A DNA stretch of 10,105 nt, from NCBI GenBank assembly GCA_031284665.1, contig JAITXR010000255.1, forward strand, positions 1 to 10,105, written 5' to 3'. The translations under genes and the position numbers were made by a program. Shown piece after piece: positions 1-5,330 of this stretch. Each line of letters begins with the position of its first letter. Position 1 is the first letter of the stretch. The notes below the pieces were generated by a model. That model saw only the letters and a program-made list of their open reading frames with translations. It had not been told where the DNA came from and ran no database searches. The DNA comes from Paludibacter sp. Its GTDB lineage: Bacteria > Bacteroidota > Bacteroidia > Bacteroidales > Paludibacteraceae.

Positions 1-2
1 GA

Positions 3-244
3 TTATACTGTTAACTCAATATCCTCTTTCATTTGAGTGGAAATTTTCAGAATTTCGGCAAAAAGCAAACTTACAACTCCAAAAAACAACGGCATATAAT
101 CGCCCATTGGCATACGGAAAACTATGTTGTAATCGGCAAGTTGAATTAAATTTTGGGCATCCACAGTCGAGAAAATATTTGAAAACAATGTTATAGAAAA
201 GAGCACGATGAGTGAAATTTCTATTTTGCGAATGTGTTTAGCAT
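3..244 (-). pseudogene. DUF2975-like small membrane protein, frameshifted near its start
   Basis: Read from the stop upward, the frame encodes about 80 residues with two hydrophobic segments and ends in QMKEDIELTV, which resembles the acidic E/D-x-D-L-T-I/V tail of DUF2975 membrane proteins. The frame has no ATG of its own (only a GTG at 206). The ATG at 244-242 opens MLNTFAK and then hits TAG at 223-221. Adding one A to the run of four at 227-224 (minus strand) joins this start to the downstream frame, giving MLNTFAKIEISLIVLF, a natural membrane-protein start. A promoter ends just upstream of that ATG, which supports it. The product would match only the C-terminal half of the roughly 150-aa family. 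DUF2975 genes are commonly followed by a small Cro/CI-type regulator, which would lie off the left edge. The frameshift could be a real mutation, an assembly error or slippage. The family call is from memory of the tail motif and is moderate. Confidence 0.5.
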
Positions 245-269
245 AAATAATTTATCGTTTTTCGATGTG

Positions 270-302
270 CAAAGATAAATACTATTTTTTGATAAAAGCA
301 AA
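270..302 (-). promoter_or_regulatory. Bacteroidota-type promoter for the DUF2975-like gene
   Basis: On the minus strand TTTGC (302-298) is followed after 20 bases by TATCTTTG (277-270), matching the Bacteroidota primary sigma pattern TTTG-N17-23-TAnnTTTG. Transcription would begin near 263, about 20 bases before the ATG at 244. This supports that ATG as the original start. Confidence 0.5.
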
Positions 303-450
303 TTATTTATCGAAACCCAACAAGATACATTGTTTTTAACTATTTTTAAGAATTTTCAATCAAAAATTCCATATTTTGAGAGATTATATATCTCGAAAAT
401 ATAGAATTTATACAGAAAAACAACAATTAAGAAAATTTGTGGTGATATTT

Positions 451-498
451 TATAATCAGCCATAAGTATATAAAAAAACATAGTTATGGCTGATTATA
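451..498. repeat. 15-bp perfect inverted repeat
   Basis: TATAATCAGCCATAA at 451-465 is repeated exactly in inverse at 484-498, with an 18-base AT-rich loop. No T-run follows on either strand, so it is not a clear intrinsic terminator. It could be an operator, a small mobile-element remnant or the end of a lost gene. The function is unknown. Confidence 0.7.
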
Positions 499-511
499 GA
501 AACAAAAACAC

Positions 512-546
512 AAAAAATACAGCGCATTTTTGCAGTTTGCGCTGTA
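512..546 (-). terminator. Intrinsic terminator of the GH35 remnant
   Basis: TACAGCGCA (518-526) and TGCGCTGTA (538-546) form a 9-bp GC-containing perfect stem with an 11-base loop. On the minus strand it is followed by TTTTTT (517-512) and more T-rich sequence. It begins 17 bases after the minus-strand stop at 563-565, the expected place for a terminator of the gene whose remains lie at 563-739. Confidence 0.7.
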
Positions 547-562
547 TAAATATGCCCATTTT

Positions 563-739
563 TTACAATTTAAACGGACTTGTTTTGAGATAAATCCTAA
601 AATCTTTAATCATTGCAGGCTTGTTTGTTTCGGCGCGAGGCAAATACTCAAAGCCGCTAATGGTTTTGCTTTCGATACGATGCTCCCAATACTCCTGCGG
701 AATACGCGGATAATGGATTTCAACCGCTTTAATCGCAAT
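563..739 (-). pseudogene. Remnant of a GH35 beta-galactosidase with a large internal deletion
   Basis: The minus frame has no start codon at its head and is closed upstream by TAA (742-740). It begins AIKAVEIHYPRIPQEYWEHRI, matching the N-terminal catalytic-domain motif of Bacteroidota GH35 beta-galactosidases (family form EIHYPRIP.EYWEHRIKMCKALGMN). Directly after this it reads SKTISGFEYLPRAE and then MIKDFRIYLKTSPFKL with a stop, which matches the F5/8-type (discoidin-like) C-terminal end of the same enzymes. The family is usually around 700-800 aa, so most of the gene is missing and the junction lies near 668-677. The active-site glutamates are absent, so the product cannot be an enzyme. 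The in-frame join suggests one deletion, followed by loss of the 5' end. Family recognition is from memory of GH35 sequences. Confidence 0.7.
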
Positions 740-881
740 TTACATTTTTTTATTTTCTATCCGACTGTGCAATTTCTTCAATAGGAATATATTAACATAG
801 AATTATCTAAAAATTGTGGATTTATATTGTTTTTACGTAAATAATACTTCTCACAGCCATTTTATTTATTTATTTTTTTGT

Positions 882-920
882 TATTTTTGTCGTTCGGTAA
901 TGTTTTATTTTATACTTTTG
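882..920 (+). promoter_or_regulatory. Candidate promoter for the PASTA gene
   Basis: TTTG at 886-889 and TACTTTTG at 913-920 are separated by 23 bases, within the Bacteroidota TTTG / TAnnTTTG range, and would place initiation near 927, 20 bases before the ATG at 947. TATTTTTG at 882-889 could itself be a -7 box, but it lacks a clear -33 partner. The upstream half belongs to a 34-base segment that recurs before the ECF sigma gene. Confidence 0.35.
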
Positions 921-946
921 ACTTTTTATTTCAAAAGCAAATAATT

Positions 947-1774
947 ATGAATTTTAATAAGTTTTGGAAAGAAAGCACGTTAGGTTTTATCCTTAAAAAT
1001 CTTTTATTAGCAATAGTTCTCTCTTTTGTGCTGGGTGGACTTACGTTGTTTTTAATAAGCAAATATACTCATCATGGTGAAACAGAAGTAATTCCCAACC
1101 TTAAAGGATTGTATTCCGAAGAGGCAGAAGTTTTACTCAAAAATCACGGATTATATCTCGAAATAATCGACTCGGTATATGATATAAAGCAGTCGCCGGG
1201 GATAATTATTGAGCAAATACCATCTATAAATTCAATAATTAAGCGTAATCGTCCGGTATTTGTGATTATTAATGCTCGACAAGTTCGCCAAATTCCTTTG
1301 CCGGATATTAACGATGTGTCGTATCGCCAAGCAACAGCAATGCTTAACTCCGTAGGATTACAAGCCGGAAATATTGAATATTCGCCGTCGGAATATCAGG
1401 ATTTGGTAATTTCGGTTAAGTACAAAGGTTTGCCAATTGCTGCCGGAACACGACTGCCGGAGGGTAGCATCATAGTATTAGTGGTAGGTAGCGGGGCTGG
1501 CGGCGAAAATTCTTTTGCTCCATCGCTCATTGGGCTTGCACTCGAAGAAGGACGTAACACCGCACTGTCGGGAAGTATGATAGTTGGCGCAATTAACTAC
1601 GACATCCCGCCCGACGGCAACGAAAACGACTACATTATATATAGCCAACGACCCAGAGCCGGACATCCAGCCTACGTCGGAGGGCGAATAGATGTGTGGC
1701 TCAGCCGCGACCGCACAAAACTTGACACCGATAGACCGGATAATGACGATGATGATGTCGAAGAATTTTTCTGA
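947..1774 (+). CDS. Membrane-anchored PASTA-domain protein
   Basis: This 275-aa protein has a short basic N-terminus, one membrane helix (about residues 15-38) and an external part made of three PASTA repeats. These run roughly 46-110 (starting VIPNLKGL, ending VFVIIN), 115-182 (starting PLPDINDVS, ending IIVLVVG) and 190-253 (starting FAPSLIGL, ending IDVWLS). It ends in an acidic tail, DNDDDDVEEFF. PASTA domains bind peptidoglycan or uncrosslinked muropeptides in other bacteria. No kinase or transpeptidase domain is attached here, so a role in sensing or binding cell wall is inferred only. The start at 947 is chosen over the upstream in-frame ATG at 878 because it gives a normal N-in signal-anchor and sits in an A-rich ATAATTATG context. 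The stop is 13 bp before rluD, so the two are probably co-transcribed; in many Bacteroidota this pair precedes a D-Ala-D-Ala ligase gene. Confidence 0.85.
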   Translation: MNFNKFWKESTLGFILKNLLLAIVLSFVLGGLTLFLISKYTHHGETEVIPNLKGLYSEEAEVLLKNHGLYLEIIDSVYDIKQSPGIIIEQIPSINSIIKRNRPVFVIINARQVRQIPLPDINDVSYRQATAMLNSVGLQAGNIEYSPSEYQDLVISVKYKGLPIAAGTRLPEGSIIVLVVGSGAGGENSFAPSLIGLALEEGRNTALSGSMIVGAINYDIPPDGNENDYIIYSQRPRAGHPAYVGGRIDVWLSRDRTKLDTDRPDNDDDDVEEFF

Positions 1775-1787
1775 AAATAACGCTTTT

Positions 1788-2855
1788 ATGGCAGACGAAG
1801 AATATATCGATGAATTTGAAAACGATGATTTGCAGTCGGAAACGAACGATAATCTATTTGAACGTTACCGATTTGTAGTTGACAAAGGGCAATCTATGCT
1901 CCGTATCGACAAATATCTGACGGATAAAATGGCAAACGTGTCGCGTAATCGCATTCAAGATGCCGCCGAGGCAGGATGCATCAGGGTGAACGATGCGGTT
2001 GTGAAATCGAATTACCGTGTCAAACCTCTTGATTTGATTACGATTTTTCTCGGTACTCCGGCTGTTGATTATCACATTGTAGCACAGCCAATTCCACTAA
2101 ATATATCTTACGAGGACGAAGATATTCTTTTGATAAACAAGCAAGCAGGGTTGGTAGTTCATCCGGGCGTTGGAAATCACGACGGAACGCTGCTGAATGC
2201 TTTGGCTTGGCACTTGAAAGACGACAAAAATATTGACCTCAACAATCCAAGTATAGGGCTTGTGCATCGTATCGATAAAAATACTTCCGGTTTACTGTTA
2301 ATTGCCAAAACCCCCGAGGCGAAATCATATTTGGGAAAACAATTTTACGAAAAAACTACTTCGCGGCTCTATCAGGCACTTGTGTGGGGCAATGTGAAAA
2401 ACAACGAAGGTACAATTACCGGCGACCTTGCCCGCGACCCGCGCGACCGCTTGCAATTCACCGTTTTCCCCGAAGGTGAAAATCCATTTGCAAAACACGC
2501 AGTTACACATTATCGAGTAATAGAGCGTTTGGGATATGTTACTCTTGTGGAGTGCAGGCTCGAAACAGGGCGCACACATCAAATTCGAGTTCATATGAAA
2601 CATATCGGTCATCCGCTTTTCAACGACGAGCGTTACGGTGGCAATGTGATACTCAAAGGCACTACCGCAGCGCATTACAAATCGTTTATTAAAAACTGTT
2701 TTAACACTTGCCCGCGTCAAGCATTGCATGCCAAAACTTTGGGATTTGTGCATCCGCGTACAAAGCAAATAATGAATTTTGAATGTCCACTTCCGCCGGA
2801 TATGAGCGAATTGATAAGCCAATGGCGCGAATATTCCAACGAATATCTTTCTTAA
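1788..2855 (+). CDS. rluD: RluD-type 23S rRNA pseudouridine synthase
   Basis: This 355-aa protein belongs to the RluA/RluD family, which turns specific uridines of large-subunit rRNA into pseudouridine (in E. coli RluD, the helix 69 sites). An acidic N-terminal tail (1-25) leads into an S4 RNA-binding domain (about 37-85, MLRIDKYL through VKSNYRVKP). The synthase domain carries the catalytic loop GLVHRIDKNTSG with Asp163 as nucleophile, then GRTHQIRVH at 261-269 and HPLFNDERYGG. Length and domain order are normal. The start at 1788 follows the PASTA stop by 13 bases; in-frame ATGs further upstream (1692, 1743-1755) lie inside the PASTA gene and only add a poor leader. The family is certain; assignment to RluD rather than RluA/RluC rests on the S4 domain and the PASTA neighbour. 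Confidence 0.88.
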   Translation: MADEEYIDEFENDDLQSETNDNLFERYRFVVDKGQSMLRIDKYLTDKMANVSRNRIQDAAEAGCIRVNDAVVKSNYRVKPLDLITIFLGTPAVDYHIVAQPIPLNISYEDEDILLINKQAGLVVHPGVGNHDGTLLNALAWHLKDDKNIDLNNPSIGLVHRIDKNTSGLLLIAKTPEAKSYLGKQFYEKTTSRLYQALVWGNVKNNEGTITGDLARDPRDRLQFTVFPEGENPFAKHAVTHYRVIERLGYVTLVECRLETGRTHQIRVHMKHIGHPLFNDERYGGNVILKGTTAAHYKSFIKNCFNTCPRQALHAKTLGFVHPRTKQIMNFECPLPPDMSELISQWREYSNEYLS

Positions 2856-2858
2856 TAA

Positions 2859-2896
2859 ATGATTAGTGATAAATGGTTAATGGTTAATATAAAGAA
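2859..2896. repeat. Degenerate 7-bp tandem repeat after the rluD stop
   Basis: Starting a few bases after the rluD stop, the sequence reads as heptamers AATGATT, AGTGATA, AATGGTT, AATGGTT and then AATATAAAG. A 7-base period shifts the frame at each unit, so stop codons appear in all three frames. A similar array follows the degQ stop on the opposite strand. Confidence 0.55.
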
Positions 2897-2972
2897 AACA
2901 TTCCATAGATTTTGCCCTGACGTGTCGGAAAATATTATTAACAAAGATAAGACACTTAATTCTACAAATTCC

Positions 2973-3019
2973 AAAATCCTGATTCAGACAATATGAAATC
3001 TGAAAACAGGATTTTTTTT
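2973..3019 (+). terminator. Intrinsic terminator downstream of rluD
   Basis: AAAATCCTG (2973-2981) pairs with CAGGATTTT (3007-3015), and an inner TTCAGA (2983-2988) pairs with TCTGAA (2999-3004), separated by a small asymmetric bulge. A run of eight T (3012-3019) follows. This should end the PASTA-rluD transcript and insulate the sigma-factor locus. Confidence 0.75.
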
Positions 3020-3046
3020 GTTATTTTTGTTGTTCAGTAAAATTTT
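3013..3046 (+). repeat. 34-base leader segment shared with the PASTA gene
   Basis: These 34 bases match 873-906 at 30 positions (differences at 3031, 3036, 3041 and 3042). Both copies contain TTATTTTTGT followed by GTTC and GTAA, and both lie 60-100 bases before a start codon. The shared core includes TATTTTTG, a -7-like box. The copies may be promoter elements or copies of a short dispersed repeat. Confidence 0.5.
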
Positions 3047-3108
3047 TTTGATTTTCTTGCAACGAAACTGCAACAAATTGCATCTATATAATAAAACAAG
3101 TTTTTTTA

Positions 3109-3633
3109 ATGCCGCTAATTGAATTAATCGAAGGTTGCCGACAAAACAAACATTTGGCACAACGAACGCTGTATGAGCAGTTTGCTCCTGCAATGTTAAG
3201 TTTGTGTGTGCGATATATCGGCGACTACGAAATAGCCCGCGATGCCCTGCAAGAAGGCTTTGTCAAGGTTTTTTCAAAAATTGACGATTATAATGGCAAT
3301 GGCTCATTTGAAGGATGGATGCGGAAAATAATCGTAAATACGGTACTTGAAATGTTGAGAAAAAGCAGATTGAAAAACAATGTCGATATTGCTGAAATTG
3401 AAATTGAAAATTCCGATATTTCGGCATTTGAAAAACTTTCGGCTGAGGACTTGTTAAATTTGATAGCCTCGCTGCCCGATTCTTTTCGCGTAATATTTAA
3501 TCTACACGCCGTAGAAGAATATTCGCACAAGGAAATAGGCGAAATGCTTAAAATAAAAGAAGTTACAGTGCGTTCAAACTATTTTAGAGCAAGGGAAATA
3601 TTAAGAAAAAAATGTATAGAAATCTACAATTAA
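3109..3633 (+). CDS. ECF-family RNA polymerase sigma factor (Das-like)
   Basis: This 174-aa two-domain sigma-70 family protein has region 2 at about residues 20-85 (YEQFAPAMLSLCVRYIGD, DALQEGFVKVF, SFEGWMRKIIVNT) and region 4 at about 118-167 (LPDSFRVIFNLHAVEEYSHKEIGEML plus the helix-turn-helix VTVRSNYFRAREILRKK). Regions 1 and 3 are absent, as expected for ECF factors. It should direct RNA polymerase to a small set of envelope-related promoters and be held inactive by the membrane protein encoded next (4064-5287). In B. thetaiotaomicron the sigma factors paired with such partners are called Das and belong to ECF21; membership here is inferred from the partner, not computed. A GAAAC at 3064-3068 followed by TCTATA at 3083-3088 might be an autoregulated ECF promoter, but this is weak. 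The ATG at 3109 gives a normal-length start. Confidence 0.9.
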   Translation: MPLIELIEGCRQNKHLAQRTLYEQFAPAMLSLCVRYIGDYEIARDALQEGFVKVFSKIDDYNGNGSFEGWMRKIIVNTVLEMLRKSRLKNNVDIAEIEIENSDISAFEKLSAEDLLNLIASLPDSFRVIFNLHAVEEYSHKEIGEMLKIKEVTVRSNYFRAREILRKKCIEIYN

Positions 3634-3664
3634 AAATAATTTGAAATCAGTAAGTTTGTTTTAA

Positions 3665-3925
3665 ATGAAAAATTTGAATGCTTTGCATAGCCCCGATAGT
3701 TATCGGATAGTTTTGTTTTTGGATTGTTCCCTCGATAAATCGGGACACATCCGCGACATATCAGGACAGGTACATGACATATTAGGACAGGTCGAAAATA
3801 CTTCAATATTTGAACTGCCGCTTGATTTAACAAAGATGAAGGACTGCAGTTGTTGTCCTCATAATTACAGGGAAAAGTTTATCCCGTACTGTCAGGACAG
3901 CAATCCGGAAGAGTTTTATAATTGA
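3665..3925 (+). CDS. Small cysteine-containing ORF of doubtful coding status
   Basis: An 86-codon open frame lies between the sigma factor and its partner. It starts 32 bases after the sigma stop in a plausible TTTTAAATG context. Its middle (GHIRDIS, GQVHDIL, GQVENTS) is simply the translation of a 21-bp tandem repeat, and its first third crosses a palindrome, so those parts are probably not protein-derived. The last 29 codons from the ATG at 3835 (MKDCSCCPHN to EEFYN) look more protein-like, with three clustered cysteines and a fourth later. I recognise no family. It could be a small regulator, a gene remnant extended by repeats, or non-coding spacer. Confidence 0.25.
   Translation: MKNLNALHSPDSYRIVLFLDCSLDKSGHIRDISGQVHDILGQVENTSIFELPLDLTKMKDCSCCPHNYREKFIPYCQDSNPEEFYN
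3693..3793. repeat. Palindrome and 21-bp tandem repeat in the sigma/anti-sigma spacer
   Basis: CCGATA-GT-TATCGG at 3693-3706 is a small palindrome. From 3741 a 21-base unit repeats about 2.5 times (3741-3761, 3762-3782, 3783-3793), sharing GGACA near the start of each unit and GACATAT at the end of the first two; units 1 and 2 match at 15 of 21 positions. Repeats of this kind look like intergenic repeat material rather than coding sequence. Confidence 0.6.
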
Positions 3926-3943
3926 AATTAAGCCTCATACAGT

Positions 3944-4013
3944 TTAAAAACCTGTTAGGGTTAGAAGATATAATTCTTGAAATATTTACAGATTTAAAAC
4001 CTTAATAGGGTTA
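3944..4013. repeat. Two TTTAAAACC..TTAGGGTTA dispersed repeats
   Basis: The copies are at 3944-3963 (TTTAAAAACCTGTTAGGGTT) and 3993-4013 (TTTAAAACC TTAATAGGG TTA). A third relative at 7824-7842 forms one half of a larger palindrome. None overlaps a credible gene. They look like members of a short AT-rich intergenic repeat family. Confidence 0.6.
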
Positions 4014-4063
4014 AAACGCATTGTTTATTTAACAATATCGAAAAAAATATTTATTTACTAAAA

Positions 4064-5287
4064 ATGAGTAAAGCAACAAACATATTTAGCGAAAAACTAA
4101 AAAATCACGAAATGCCCATTGACGACAGTTTTTGGGCTGATATGGAAAAACGCTTGGATTCACAACATCGGAAACCTGCGCCGATTTGGTTGTGGGCTGG
4201 AGGAATAGCGGCATCGCTGGCTGTGATTTTAACATTGTATCCGTTAATGAAAACAGAAAATATTTCGCCAATCGTAGCCGAAATAATTGAAACACAAGAG
4301 GTGAACAATCCTGTTGAAAATTTGCTTGCTGAAAATACAAATAAAAAGGCTGACAGCGAAAATGTATCAAGCCGCAACAAACGAAAAAATATTGTTACAG
4401 AACATTATCCTGATACAATATTATGCGATTTCTCAATTACTATTCCCGAAACATCAAAATCCGAAAATCCGACAAACACAGCAGCCGAAGAAAAAACGCA
4501 AAGTAAAAATTCGCTTAAAGAATTGACTGCCAAAACAAATACGCCGGCAAAGGAAACAAATAAAAATGTTTACAAAGCAAAAAAAACAAAACAGCCATTT
4601 TCAATTGCTTTGGCGGCAAATTACAGTTCGGGTACAAGTAGCAGCGGGGGAAATTCGCCTGACAAATTCGCTGTGGCAAACACAAGTTTGTATGGTATTC
4701 AAAGATTAGCGGCTGAGGTTAGCGACGAAATGAATATTGACCAAATTTTAGAGCAATATCCCGACGAAAATCACTTGCCACCGCTGTCGATTAGTATTTC
4801 GCTGCGGAAAAACCTGAATAGCCGTTTTGCCCTCGAAACCGGATTGACTTACAGTTATTTACACTCAATTTACAACAACGACGAAACTTGGGGAAACGAC
4901 TCTTGGATACACGACCGCGCTACGCTGACACAGCATTATCTTGGCATTCCGCTCAATCTTATTACAAATATTATCTCAAACAAAGCGTGGAATATGTACG
5001 TTTCGCTTGGTGGAATGGTGGAAAAAGGTTTGTGGCTCGAATACAACCGAACGCAAACATATTCGTATTCCGAACAAGTTTATAATCAACATTTTCAGGA
5101 TAAAGTGCAAGGTGTTCAATGGTCAGTAGCCGCTGCGGTGGGGGCATCTTACAATTTGTCGAAAAATTTCTCGCTTTATTTAGAGCCGAAAATAAATTAT
5201 TATTTCGATTGCAAACAACCACAAAGTTTCCGAACAGCAAGTCCTCTAAATCTGGGCTTAAACGCCGGAATAAGAGTGGAAATTTAA
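4064..5287 (+). CDS. Dual membrane-spanning anti-sigma protein (Dma-like) with C-terminal outer-membrane beta-barrel
   Basis: This 407-aa protein has four visible parts. A cytoplasmic N-terminus (1-40) contains FSEKLKNHEMPIDDSFWADMEKRL split as a short helix pair, the W-x-x-(I/M)-E-x-x-L pattern of Bacteroidota anti-sigma tails. One membrane helix follows (41-62, IWLWAGGIAASLAVILTLYP). Residues 63-177 form a polar Asn/Lys/Thr/Glu-rich linker long enough to cross the periplasm. Residues 178-407 have alternating amphipathic strands (SIALAANYSS, LSISISLRKN, FALETGLTYSYL, WNMYVSLGGMV, VQWSVAAAVGASYNL, FSLYLEPKINYYF, LNLGLNAGIRVEI), as in OMP_b-brl_2-type eight-stranded barrels. There is no cleavable signal peptide. 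The same layout defines the Dma proteins of B. thetaiotaomicron, which span both membranes, restrain an ECF sigma factor and affect vesicle formation. Here it would inhibit the sigma factor encoded at 3109-3633 and sense outer-membrane state. The residues contacting sigma are inferred. Confidence 0.82.
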   Translation: MSKATNIFSEKLKNHEMPIDDSFWADMEKRLDSQHRKPAPIWLWAGGIAASLAVILTLYPLMKTENISPIVAEIIETQEVNNPVENLLAENTNKKADSENVSSRNKRKNIVTEHYPDTILCDFSITIPETSKSENPTNTAAEEKTQSKNSLKELTAKTNTPAKETNKNVYKAKKTKQPFSIALAANYSSGTSSSGGNSPDKFAVANTSLYGIQRLAAEVSDEMNIDQILEQYPDENHLPPLSISISLRKNLNSRFALETGLTYSYLHSIYNNDETWGNDSWIHDRATLTQHYLGIPLNLITNIISNKAWNMYVSLGGMVEKGLWLEYNRTQTYSYSEQVYNQHFQDKVQGVQWSVAAAVGASYNLSKNFSLYLEPKINYYFDCKQPQSFRTASPLNLGLNAGIRVEI

Positions 5288-5330
5288 TAAAATTACGAAA
5301 TTGCTATAACTATTTAATAATAAAACAATT

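Larger units (their letters stand above)
245..562. other. Intergenic region, AT-rich, without an intact gene
   Basis: This spacer holds the minus-strand promoter at 270-302, a 15-bp inverted repeat at 451-498 and the terminator hairpin of the dead GH35 gene at 512-546. Nothing recognisable was seen at 303-450, which is A/T-rich and has stops in the frames examined. Confidence 0.6.
3634..4063 (+). other. Repeat-rich 430-bp spacer between ECF sigma factor and its partner
   Basis: Sigma and anti-sigma genes are normally close together or overlapping, so this long gap is unusual. It contains a doubtful small ORF (3665-3925), a palindrome with a 21-bp tandem repeat, two copies of a TTTAAAAcc..tTAGGGTTA element 50 bp apart, and an ATTGTT-TATTT-AACAAT inverted repeat at 4020-4036 just before the next gene. 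No clear terminator was seen, so read-through from the sigma gene remains possible; no strong TAnnTTTG promoter was found here either. Confidence 0.6.

Noticed and set aside
530..784. Plus-strand 84-codon open frame
   Set aside because: It lies opposite the minus-strand GH35 remnant, which has recognisable family motifs; the plus product has no family features.
2325..2822. Minus-strand 165-codon open frame
   Set aside because: It is wholly antisense to the conserved RluD catalytic region; its length reflects codon bias and the product has no recognisable motif.
3741..3793. CRISPR-like array
   Set aside because: The 21-bp units are contiguous without spacers and diverge quickly, so this is a short tandem repeat.
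3630..3833. Minus-strand 67-codon frame in the sigma/Dma spacer
   Set aside because: Its middle is the reverse translation of the 21-bp tandem repeat and it has no independent support.
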